From JAGOSP01 sp964428075 (GTDB taxonomy: Bacteria > Patescibacteriota > Minisyncoccia > Moranbacterales > UBA1568), in NCBI GenBank assembly GCA_964428075.1, contig CAYRWQ010000016.1, positions 1 through 18,442 on the forward strand: a stretch of DNA of 18,442 bases, in the 5' to 3' direction. Below are positions 6,880 to 14,285 of this stretch, in pieces; the first letter of the stretch is position 1; each line of letters opens with the position of its first letter. The position numbers were made by a program, and so were the translations under genes. A model generated the notes under the pieces. It made no database searches, was not told where the DNA came from, and saw only the letters and a program-made list of their open reading frames with translations.

Positions 6880-8985
6880 CTACTCAATCCTGATTCGAGC
6901 ATCGAGGGTTCGGAAGTGAGAGCCGTGTTGGAAGGCGAGCAGGGGATTAATATCCAATTCGACGATTTCCGGAAAATCTTGTGCGATACGAGCGAGTCGA
7001 CCAAGCGCATCAATCAGGGCCTCCTGATCAAGGCCAGCTTGACCGCGGGCCCCTTCAATCAGGGGATAACTCTTGAGTTCTTGAAGCATCATCTTCGCAT
7101 CCTCACGCGTGAGTGATTCGGCGAAACGAAAACTTACGTCTTTGAAGACCTCGACAAAAATACCACCAAGCCCAACCATGGCGAGTGTCCCAAGGCCAGG
7201 TTCCTTTTTGAGCCCAAGGATGAATTCCCTTCCACCTGAATTGGCCATTTCCACAACTAAGGCACCTTCAAGTTTCGCTTCGGGTACGCGCTCAGCGACC
7301 GTAGCTAAAAGAGTATCATAGGCAAGATCAGCTTGATCGGGATCGATGTTGAGTAGTATGCCACCAGCATCAGATTTATGAGTAATATCAGGGGAAACGA
7401 TTTTAAGGGCCACCATTTTTTTGAAAGATTGTGCAATATTGAGTGCGGCTTCACGTGAAGTCGCAACCTTGTTACTGAGAAAGCGGAAACCATACGCCGA
7501 AAGAAACTCGATGCAGTCTGTTTCAGAAAGTTGTAAATGATTCTGTGCTCGCGCGCGTTCAAATACAGCACGCGCGATGTCTTGGTTGATATCAGAAAAA
7601 TCAAAAGGAGTAAATTCTGTTTGTTCGCGGAGATGAGTGACTGTCGCGAGCTTCCCGAGTGCGCGAGCTCCTGCTTCGGGCGAACGGAAAACGGTTACCT
7701 GATGACTTTCAAGGAAAAGAGCAGCTTCGGCGAGTGCTGCTCCTCCAGAGAGTGAAACAATGATGACCTTTTCCTTGAAACGATCGCGCGCGCTCACAAG
7801 AGCCTCGGCCGTTTTTCTGGCTTCAGTCATGGCCTGCGGTGTGATGATGACCATGAGCATATCGACTGTCGGGTCAGCGAGTATCGCGGTGAGGGCGCGC
7901 TCATAGCGATCTGCTCGTGCATCACCGAGGACATCAACGGGATTATGACTATTGGCCGCAGAGGGGAGAAAAGACTGGAGTGCTGTGAGTGTTTCGGGAG
8001 AAAAAGTTGCTAGTACGAGATTGTGTTCAACACAGGCATCAGTGGCCATGACCCCGAGGCCACCGGCATTGGTCAACAGAGCGACACGATGGCCGGCTGG
8101 CAGTGGATTTTTTGAAAAGACCTCAAGGGTAGCCGTCAATTCTTCGAGTCCATCGACACGAATCATTCCAGCCTGTTTCAACAGGGCAGCGTAGGCCGCA
8201 TCATTTCCGGCAAGTGCACCGGTGTGTGAAGAAGAAGCCGCAGTGCCCGCGGCAGTTTTCCCTGACTTGAGTACAATGACCGGTTTCGGTTCTGCTCGTT
8301 TGAGGAGTGCGCGGCCGGTTTCAATAAGACTGTGCGCGTCTGAGAGGTCTTCAGCATAGAAACTGATCACCCTTGTCTCTTCATCGGCAGCGAAAAATTT
8401 GAGGAGATCATTTTCTTTGAGGAGTGCTTTATTTCCTGTGCTGATACATGCACGATACCCAAGCGTGCGTGCTCCCATATCAAGGAGTGCTGTGAGAAGC
8501 GCACCGCTCTGAGAAAAGAAAGCCACAGAACCAGGGAGGGGAAGCGTATTGGCGAAAGACGCATTGAGTTGTTCTTTGGGCGTGAGAAATCCAAGGCAGT
8601 TTGGACCAAGCAGCGTGATGGCATATTGCTCTGCAATCCGTACGAGTTCTGCTTCAAGTTTTTTTCCTTCGCCTCCCGTTTCTTTGAAACCAGCGGAGAT
8701 GATGACAGCAGCAGCAGTATGCTTCTCGCCACATTCTTTCAAGATAGCTGGAACCAAAGCGGCAGGAATGGCGATGATGGCTAAATCAATGTCGGCTGGT
8801 ATAGCCAGAACAGATGGAAAGCAGGGTTTGCCGAAGAGCTCGGTGGTCTTGGGATTAACGAGATATGTCTCACCTGGAAATTGTTTCAGAATATTTTGAG
8901 AGAGACTCCAACCGACACTGCCTTCTTGGGTCGAGGCTCCGATGACGGCGATGGAGTGCGGGTGGAATAAAGAGGAAAGCTGCAT
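6880..8985 (-). CDS. ADP-forming acyl/acetyl-CoA synthetase, fused alpha-beta
   Basis: At 701 residues it has the length of single-chain ACD enzymes, which convert acyl-CoA + ADP + Pi to acid + CoA + ATP in the cytoplasm. Domains in order are: CoA-binding Rossmann domain (about 5-130, AVIGAS and LLGPNCLGF), ligase/CoA domain (about 150-290) with the phosphohistidine motif SSSHTGALAGNDAA (His254), flavodoxin-like domain (about 300-440), and C-terminal ATP-grasp (about 475-701) with LKIVSPDITHKSDAGG (His536) and ELDINPLL. All expected catalytic parts are present. In fermentative Patescibacteria such an enzyme is a plausible substrate-level ATP source. Substrate preference (acetyl, propionyl or branched) cannot be read. 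The ATG at 8985 lacks a Shine-Dalgarno sequence. It has its own promoter and terminator. Confidence 0.93.
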   Translation of the reverse strand: MQLSSLFHPHSIAVIGASTQEGSVGWSLSQNILKQFPGETYLVNPKTTELFGKPCFPSVLAIPADIDLAIIAIPAALVPAILKECGEKHTAAAVIISAGFKETGGEGKKLEAELVRIAEQYAITLLGPNCLGFLTPKEQLNASFANTLPLPGSVAFFSQSGALLTALLDMGARTLGYRACISTGNKALLKENDLLKFFAADEETRVISFYAEDLSDAHSLIETGRALLKRAEPKPVIVLKSGKTAAGTAASSSHTGALAGNDAAYAALLKQAGMIRVDGLEELTATLEVFSKNPLPAGHRVALLTNAGGLGVMATDACVEHNLVLATFSPETLTALQSFLPSAANSHNPVDVLGDARADRYERALTAILADPTVDMLMVIITPQAMTEARKTAEALVSARDRFKEKVIIVSLSGGAALAEAALFLESHQVTVFRSPEAGARALGKLATVTHLREQTEFTPFDFSDINQDIARAVFERARAQNHLQLSETDCIEFLSAYGFRFLSNKVATSREAALNIAQSFKKMVALKIVSPDITHKSDAGGILLNIDPDQADLAYDTLLATVAERVPEAKLEGALVVEMANSGGREFILGLKKEPGLGTLAMVGLGGIFVEVFKDVSFRFAESLTREDAKMMLQELKSYPLIEGARGQAGLDQEALIDALGRLARIAQDFPEIVELDINPLLAFQHGSHFRTLDARIRIE

Positions 8986-9028
8986 AGGAGAAGAAAATTA
9001 TGAAGAACGAAAATTAAAAGACCTCTCT

Positions 9029-9058
9029 ATTGTACTCTGATTGTCCCATCCTTGACAA
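9029..9058 (-). promoter_or_regulatory. Putative promoter for the acyl-CoA synthetase, overlapping the divergent promoter
   Basis: On the minus strand TTGTCA (9058-9053) is followed after 18 bp by TACAAT (9034-9029), predicting transcription from about 9022 and a leader near 37 nt. The -35 overlaps by five bases the -35 of the plus-strand promoter, because TTGACAA is nearly self-complementary. A nearer CATAAT (9002-8997) is an alternative -10. Confidence 0.5.
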
Positions 9059-9080
9059 AAAACTGCTTATTTGCTATTAT
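9052..9080 (+). promoter_or_regulatory. Near-consensus sigma70-type promoter of the surface-glycan operon
   Basis: TTGACA (9052-9057), 17-bp spacer, TATTAT (9075-9080). Transcription should begin near 9087, 24 nt before the ATG at 9111. It probably drives the four genes up to the terminator at 13816. Confidence 0.85.
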
Positions 9081-9110
9081 ATCAAGTTAATTTACTGAGA
9101 CATATTCTCT

Positions 9111-10067
9111 ATGAACATGGTGAATTTTGGATTTCAAAAAGGTATGGCGCTGGGCATAGTGCTGCTCGCGTTGGTAGTGGTTCCGTTTTCAGTCTTTGGA
9201 AGCGGGAAAGTTATCCATATTGATAGCAAGGCTTCTGGCACCGAGGATGGTTCAAAGTCTCACCCGTTTAACACTATCGCTGAAGGGTTGAAATATGCTC
9301 GCGCGGGTGATGAGTTGGAAGTGAAGAAAGGAACATACAAAGAAAATATCACACTGCCAAAGGAGGTATGGTTGTATGGGGCTGGCGGTGATCGTGAGGA
9401 TATTGTGATTGAAGCGAAAAATGACGAAAAGCCAACTGTTGAAATGGAGCACGGGAGTAAGATATCAGACGTGACCATCAAGGGCGGACGTCATGGTGTA
9501 CGTATCCTGAAGGACAGCAAGGCACACTTGTATGATATTCGAGTCACCCGGAGTGAGCGTGATGGTATTCATGTTGACTCGGCCGATGTCGCCAAGAAGA
9601 AGCGTGTTCTCGTTGATAAGGTCGAGGTGGACAAGAGCGATCGGACGGGTATTTATTCCGAGAAACGTTCTATCACGATTATCAATTCCAACATTCATGA
9701 CAATCAGGGTGATGGAGTTGATCTCGCCTCCGGAACCCATGCTTGGTTCGAGAAGAATCAGTTTAATGCGAACCGTGGTAGTGGCGCTAAGCTCGTCTTA
9801 GACGGAGCGAGTATTTGGTCAAAAAACAATACCTTCAAAAACAATCATCGTGAGGGTATCGAAATCATCTCCTTTGGTGGGCAGGGGACCATTGGATTCA
9901 AGAAGGCAAAAATTTCCGGTAATGATCGTTATGGAGTTGCTCGACTTGGCAAGACTGCCAAAGGCATGACCATGTTTGGTAATGTTGATTTTGGCACCGG
10001 TATCAATGAGAGCACTATCGAGAAAAATACACTCGGCAATGTGTCCCAGGTTATCTCGGTGAAATAA
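9111..10067 (+). CDS. Secreted right-handed beta-helix protein (pectin-lyase-like fold)
   Basis: The 318-residue product has a signal peptide or N-terminal anchor (hydrophobic core about 11-29). A DUF1565/NosD-like opening follows (GSKSHPFNTIAEGLKYARAG, about 47-66, and GDELEVKKGTYKENI), then successive beta-helix coils of about 20-25 residues marked by asparagine and glycine turns such as SNIHDNQGDGVDL, NQFNANRGSGAKL and NTFKNNHREGIEI. This is the fold of polysaccharide lyases, epimerases and surface adhesins. I see no clear catalytic triad, so binding or modification of a polysaccharide cannot be separated. As first gene of the operon with a glycosyltransferase, a Wzz-like protein and a DUF4012 protein, it is likely an exported partner of that glycan. 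No strong ribosome binding site is seen; ATG 9117 is an alternative start. Confidence 0.88.
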   Translation: MNMVNFGFQKGMALGIVLLALVVVPFSVFGSGKVIHIDSKASGTEDGSKSHPFNTIAEGLKYARAGDELEVKKGTYKENITLPKEVWLYGAGGDREDIVIEAKNDEKPTVEMEHGSKISDVTIKGGRHGVRILKDSKAHLYDIRVTRSERDGIHVDSADVAKKKRVLVDKVEVDKSDRTGIYSEKRSITIINSNIHDNQGDGVDLASGTHAWFEKNQFNANRGSGAKLVLDGASIWSKNNTFKNNHREGIEIISFGGQGTIGFKKAKISGNDRYGVARLGKTAKGMTMFGNVDFGTGINESTIEKNTLGNVSQVISVK

Positions 10068-10128
10068 GTCTCGGACTCTCTCGGGACCGAATGTACCACG
10101 TTATTCTCTGTATAGGGTGAGCATACGT

Positions 10129-11301
10129 ATGAAAATAGCTTTTATCGGACAAAAAGGCATACCGGCCCGGTCGGGTGGGGTGGAGAAGCATGTCGAACGA
10201 CTTGCTGTTGCAATGGCAGCTACAGGTCATGATGTCGTTGTGTATTCACGAGCACACTATACGGGAGATACAACACATGACTTCCAAGGTGTGTCACGTG
10301 TCTTTCTGCCGAGTATTCGTACAAAGCATTTGGATGCTATCTCGCATACCTGCGTTGCCACATTGCACGCGCTTTTCCAGGACTACGACGTTATACATTT
10401 CCATTCGATTGGACCGAGCGTCTTTTCACTCCTCCTTCGGTTATTGCGTCCGGACATGCGTGTGGTTGCAACTTTCCATAGTCGGGACTATTTCCATCAG
10501 AAATGGAACGGCTTTGCGAGACTCTGTCTTCATTTCGCGGAATGGGTGACTTGCCGGGTACCTGAACGCACCATTGCGATTTCCAAAACGCTGGCAGATT
10601 ACGCGACGCAAACATATCGTAAGTCTTTCATCATGATTCCAAATGGTGCCGATGTGCGTGTTTCGGAGCGGACGGATTTTTTGAAAGAGTGTGGTTTGAA
10701 GGAAGGGCGCTATATATTGTCCGTTTCACGACTGGTGCGTCATAAGGGAATTCATTATCTCATCAAAGCCTTTCAGGCTTTGAAGGAAACTTCTGAGTTA
10801 CCAAGTAGTGGATGGAAGTTGGTGATTGTCGGAGCGCATGTAGAAACGAAAGATTACATGGAGTATCTCCATTTTCTGGCAGCGGAGGACAGTGATATCG
10901 TATTCACCGGCGAACGTTCCGGCGAAGCACTCGAGCAATTATATTCACATGCTGGTGTTTTTGTGCAGCCGTCAGAAGACGAAGAGCTTCCGCTAGCACT
11001 GCTTGAAGCACTGGGATATGGCTTACCTTGTGTGGCAAGCGATGTCGCTGCTCATCACGAAGTGATTTCTGAATGTGGTGTGTACTTTGAATCAAAAAAT
11101 ATTCCTGATCTGAAACAGAAGTTATCCTCGCTTATTAATCGTCCTGATACAATGAAAAACCTTTCAACTCTTGCCCGAGAACGTGCTCGTTCAGAATATG
11201 ATTGGCGAGCTATTGCTAAACGAACGTTAGCGATATATGAGGAATTGCTTCTCGAGAAGCCAGGACTGTGGAAGGACGTCCTTATTTTGAAGAATAAATA
11301 G
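10129..11301 (+). CDS. GT4 glycosyltransferase (group 1)
   Basis: The 390-residue GT-B enzyme begins with MKIAFIGQKGIPARSGGVEK, the typical N-terminus of a group-1 subfamily with a glycine loop and GVE motif. The C-domain has VSRLVRHKGIHYLIKAF (about 199-215), an IVGAH strand, and the donor site PSEDEELPLALLEALGYG (281-298) with the canonical Glu285-x7-Glu293 pair. It should transfer a sugar from a nucleotide donor to a lipid-linked glycan; donor unknown. ATG 10129 is chosen over an in-frame GTG at 10117 because the family starts here and GGGTGA (10115-10120) is a good Shine-Dalgarno sequence 8 nt upstream. The 61-nt gap after the beta-helix gene has no convincing terminator, so co-transcription is likely; the next gene begins 3 nt after its stop. 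Confidence 0.92.
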   Translation: MKIAFIGQKGIPARSGGVEKHVERLAVAMAATGHDVVVYSRAHYTGDTTHDFQGVSRVFLPSIRTKHLDAISHTCVATLHALFQDYDVIHFHSIGPSVFSLLLRLLRPDMRVVATFHSRDYFHQKWNGFARLCLHFAEWVTCRVPERTIAISKTLADYATQTYRKSFIMIPNGADVRVSERTDFLKECGLKEGRYILSVSRLVRHKGIHYLIKAFQALKETSELPSSGWKLVIVGAHVETKDYMEYLHFLAAEDSDIVFTGERSGEALEQLYSHAGVFVQPSEDEELPLALLEALGYGLPCVASDVAAHHEVISECGVYFESKNIPDLKQKLSSLINRPDTMKNLSTLARERARSEYDWRAIAKRTLAIYEELLLEKPGLWKDVLILKNK

Positions 11302-11304
11302 GCT

Positions 11305-12396
11305 ATGTTTCAATCATTACACAAACCATTTTTTTCGATACTTGCGTTGTTTTGTATTGGTACAGCAGCCTTTGTGTCACTCGATATGTTCCGGGGCTAT
11401 CAAGCCGAGGTATCTGTTTTGGTATTGCCGACAACAGAGAGTATGAACGTAGCCGATCAGATGGTCGAAAATATCGCCATACTTCCTACGACACTTTCTT
11501 TCTTTGACGCGCTGTTAGCGAGTGACAACCGATTAACAGAATTTTCTTCTCTTGATGAAGAGTCAATTGATGCCCGATCTGCCAATTGGAAGAACATGCT
11601 TTCTGTCGAACGACATGGGGAAAGTGGAGTGATCACCTACAGAATTCAAACAAACAATCGTGAAGAGGCCATGATATTCGCTCGTCAGATGACCACTGTA
11701 TTGTTTCAAAAAGTCGGTATGTATTATGATATCCGTTCGGATATTTCAATTCGACTGATTGAAAGTCCTGTTGTTCGCGCGTCAATTTCGCAGCCGTTCT
11801 TTTGGATTGCCTCCAGTCTGATGGTTGGGATGCTCTTGGCCCTGTGTGTGACACTGCTCTTCTCTCTGATACGCTTTGGCTCGTACACAGTAACTACTCA
11901 ATTACAGAAGAACAGCACCCCATTCTCAGATGAAATTTCGATGGTGGCACGATCGACCGAAACTGCACTGCCTACTTTTCGACCCGATACATTTGTACCC
12001 AAGAAACCAACGGTGCTTTTTAGCGAGGAAGGTGAGGCGCGGGCGCGGGCAGAAAAGCAGCGAGAACCTATTAACCTATCCCCTCATCCATTGATTGAGC
12101 CTGTGGTTCAGCAGAAAGAGGATGTGACTCAGGATGTTCCAAAAAAAACACCGGATGTCAGTATGCCTTCATCTGCCTTTGTGCGCGCAGAAGCCCCGTC
12201 TAATCTTCCGTTTATTGATGAGGCTGCTTTTCTCGCTCAATTTTCGGGCTCGAATACTGAAGAAGTTTCACCAGCTCCTGTGCATGAGGAACCGGTCGGA
12301 GACACTCTGGTGAATGAAAAGACACCGTCCCTCTCTGAACCCACGATTGAAGAATATCGACGTCGTTTAAATGCCCTATTAAAAGAGGATCACTAG
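11305..12396 (+). CDS. Wzz/PCP-like two-helix membrane protein with long cytoplasmic tail
   Basis: The 363-residue product has a transmembrane helix at about 9-26, an external alpha/beta domain of about 135 residues, and a second helix at about 165-189 preceded by a proline-containing stretch (ESPVVRASISQPFFW). This is the topology of Wzz/Wzc-type chain-length regulators (polysaccharide co-polymerases). Beyond residue 195 is about 165 residues of Pro/Glu/Ser/Thr-rich, probably disordered cytoplasmic tail without the Walker-type tyrosine kinase of Wzc. It ends in a short predicted helix, EEYRRRLNALLKE, which looks like a docking motif. The assignment rests on topology and neighbours rather than strong motifs. 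It begins 3 nt after the GT4 stop and ends 1 nt before the DUF4012 start, so translation is probably coupled. Confidence 0.72.
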   Translation: MFQSLHKPFFSILALFCIGTAAFVSLDMFRGYQAEVSVLVLPTTESMNVADQMVENIAILPTTLSFFDALLASDNRLTEFSSLDEESIDARSANWKNMLSVERHGESGVITYRIQTNNREEAMIFARQMTTVLFQKVGMYYDIRSDISIRLIESPVVRASISQPFFWIASSLMVGMLLALCVTLLFSLIRFGSYTVTTQLQKNSTPFSDEISMVARSTETALPTFRPDTFVPKKPTVLFSEEGEARARAEKQREPINLSPHPLIEPVVQQKEDVTQDVPKKTPDVSMPSSAFVRAEAPSNLPFIDEAAFLAQFSGSNTEEVSPAPVHEEPVGDTLVNEKTPSLSEPTIEEYRRRLNALLKEDH

Positions 12397-12397
12397 T

Positions 12398-13777
12398 ATG
12401 TCACATCTTTCACATGCTCAATATTGGACTCGCTTTGCCGTTTTCTCGGGCATTTTTCTCATTGGCTGGTTTGTTTTCTGGGAGGTACGGCATCAAGGTT
12501 GGATCCGTTTAGCTCATTTTGCGTCGATACTTCCGATTTCACAGGAACGTCGTTCTGATGTTGAGGCGCTCGCATTCATTGCTAATCAACTCATGCATAC
12601 AAATGGTGAGACCCGAACCTTTCTTATACTATTCCAGAATAATCTCGAGTTGAGACCAGGTGGCGGATTCATCGGATCTTTTGGTATCCTGAAAATTAAG
12701 GATGGAAATGTTATCGAGTTTTCAGCCCATGATACGAGTAATTTTGATGGGCGTATTCCGGACACGGTCACTCCACCGTATCCAATGGAACAATTATTGC
12801 GTATCGGCTCTTGGAAGTTGCGTGACTCCAATTTCTCACCAGACTTTCCGACGAATGCTCGTCAAGCTGTGTATTTCTACCAAATGGGGAATGGTGAAGA
12901 GCGATTCGATGGAGTGATTGGCATCACGACTGAAGTCTTGTCATCGCTCCTCAGGATCACTGGTCCAGTGAAACCAGAGGGATTTCCTGGAACGTATACA
13001 TCGGATAATGCGGCGATTGATCTCGAATATCAAGTCGAACAAGGTTATCAGCATCAGAACATCAAAGCTGGTGATCGAAAATCCATTCTCAAGACGCTTG
13101 GTGACTTGATTTTGGTCGAAATAAAGGAGTTGCCTCTGGACAAAAAGTATGAGCTCTTTAATATCATGCTTGGCAGTCTGCATAGCAAAGCGATTCAGGT
13201 ATATTTCGTGGATGAGTACTTGCAAGGAGTGGTGATTCATGCTGGTTGGGATGGATCAGTCGATACGAAATGGAACGACGATTTTTTCATGCTCACAGAT
13301 GCCAACCTTGGTGCCTTAAAAAGTGATTATCATATGCGCCGCAGGATCGAATACACAGTTGATCTCTCGAAGGAAATACCCGAGGCGACACTCAAAATGA
13401 TTTACACGCATACTGGAGCTGCGCGTGATTGGTATACCAAAGACTATATCACCTATCTCCGTGCGTATCTTCCAGAAGGCAGTTTCGTGACGAGTGTCAC
13501 AAACGGTGATACTCCAACGTACGGCAATGAGCTTGGTAAGAAATATGTTGGTACCATCGTTGGTGTTCCACTCGCGTCAGAGAAAACAGTCACGTTTACA
13601 TATACTCTGCCGAAAACAATCGACACGAGCGAATGGTATGATCTTCAGGTGGGCAAGCAAGCGGGAGTGACTGGCAGCCCGATGAACGTGACCATTATTG
13701 ATAAGCAGGGGAATATCAAAACTTTTAACGAGACTCTCGATCGTGATTTCATTTTGAGTGAACGAGAGGAAAGATAG
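12398..13777 (+). CDS. DUF4012 domain protein, membrane-anchored
   Basis: The 459-residue product has one N-terminal transmembrane helix (about 12-29) and then an external DUF4012 domain. Its marks are LFQNNLELRPGGGFIGSFG (78-96), LRDSNFSPDFPTNA (141-154) and FDGVIGITTEVLSSLLRITG (170-189). The family is common in Patescibacteria and Actinobacteria beside glycan genes but, to my knowledge, has no proven activity. This copy lacks the long extra N-terminal region seen in many members. The C-terminal 150 residues are beta-rich (TVTFTYTLPKTI), like a small immunoglobulin-like or adhesive domain. AAGAGGA lies upstream of the ATG. It is the last gene of the operon and is followed by a strong terminator. 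A role in transfer or anchoring of the glycan is inference. Confidence 0.9.
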   Translation: MSHLSHAQYWTRFAVFSGIFLIGWFVFWEVRHQGWIRLAHFASILPISQERRSDVEALAFIANQLMHTNGETRTFLILFQNNLELRPGGGFIGSFGILKIKDGNVIEFSAHDTSNFDGRIPDTVTPPYPMEQLLRIGSWKLRDSNFSPDFPTNARQAVYFYQMGNGEERFDGVIGITTEVLSSLLRITGPVKPEGFPGTYTSDNAAIDLEYQVEQGYQHQNIKAGDRKSILKTLGDLILVEIKELPLDKKYELFNIMLGSLHSKAIQVYFVDEYLQGVVIHAGWDGSVDTKWNDDFFMLTDANLGALKSDYHMRRRIEYTVDLSKEIPEATLKMIYTHTGAARDWYTKDYITYLRAYLPEGSFVTSVTNGDTPTYGNELGKKYVGTIVGVPLASEKTVTFTYTLPKTIDTSEWYDLQVGKQAGVTGSPMNVTIIDKQGNIKTFNETLDRDFILSEREER

Positions 13778-13815
13778 CACCACTGCATGTGCCTATTCTG
13801 CCGAAGTGAAACAAG

Positions 13816-13858
13816 AACCGTCCTGATATAATATACATATCAGGACGGTTTCTGTTTA
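13816..13858. terminator. Bidirectional terminator between convergent units
   Basis: A perfect 14-bp stem is formed by AACCGTCCTGATAT (13816-13829) and ATATCAGGACGGTT (13837-13850) with a 7-nt loop. Plus-strand transcripts run into TCTGTTT and minus-strand transcripts into CTTGTTTC, so it probably stops both the DUF4012 operon and the GFA gene. Confidence 0.85.
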
Positions 13859-13894
13859 GTCAGTTCTTGGCTTTTTCAACTGTATGGAGAAATG

Positions 13895-14251
13895 CTAAAG
13901 CAGATGAAGTCCGTCGAACGTTGCTGTATTCAAACTACTTATATCAATTGCATCCAGTGTTCGGACATTCAGAGCGACTATCGGATATCCCATCTTATCC
14001 TTGCCGAAGGCGTATGATTCGACTCCACATGCTCGGCAAAAAAGATGAGTGATTACTTTCTGATTGAACCGATATTCATTGGGATGATCTTCGTCTGAAA
14101 GAACGCGGAAATCCTGACGAGGAATAAAAACGAGCAGCAGACTTTTGATTGAACGGTGCGTGCAATTGCAGGCGATGACTCTGTCAAGATCTACTGCAAC
14201 TGAATAACGGGTTTTTCCGCAATGGCAGCCACCTTCGTATCGTTGTCTCAT
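13895..14251 (-). CDS. GFA/CENP-V fold zinc protein lacking one catalytic-site cysteine
   Basis: The 118-residue product matches the GFA (glutathione-dependent formaldehyde-activating enzyme-like) family: GGCHCGKTRY (7-16), ACNCTHR (27-33), HLFCRACGVESYAFG (69-83) and ALNVRTLD (93-100). Cys9, Cys11, Cys72 and Cys75 fit the structural zinc site. The family's C-x-C-x-x-C second zinc site is broken: Cys28 and Cys30 are present but position 33 is Arg (CGT; Cys would be TGT, one base away). Either catalysis is lost or changed, or there is a base error. The ATG at 14251 is preferred because the open frame above it would overlap the upstream nuclease gene. It probably shares a transcript with that nuclease (34-nt gap). 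Enzymatic function in this family is itself debated. Confidence 0.85.
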   Translation of the reverse strand: MRQRYEGGCHCGKTRYSVAVDLDRVIACNCTHRSIKSLLLVFIPRQDFRVLSDEDHPNEYRFNQKVITHLFCRACGVESYAFGKDKMGYPIVALNVRTLDAIDISSLNTATFDGLHLL

Positions 14252-14285
14252 ATTTTTTGAGTTACTATTCGTATCAAGCTCGTAC

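Noticed and set aside
6877..7116. 79-codon plus-strand ORF and similar ORFs of 60-180 codons opposite or out of frame with large genes
   Set aside because: They are shadows of strongly supported genes with complete domains on the other frame or strand.
10068..10116. Weak hairpin GTCTCG...CGGGAC after the beta-helix gene as a terminator
   Set aside because: The stem is short and imperfect and no T run follows; read-through into the GT4 gene is more likely.
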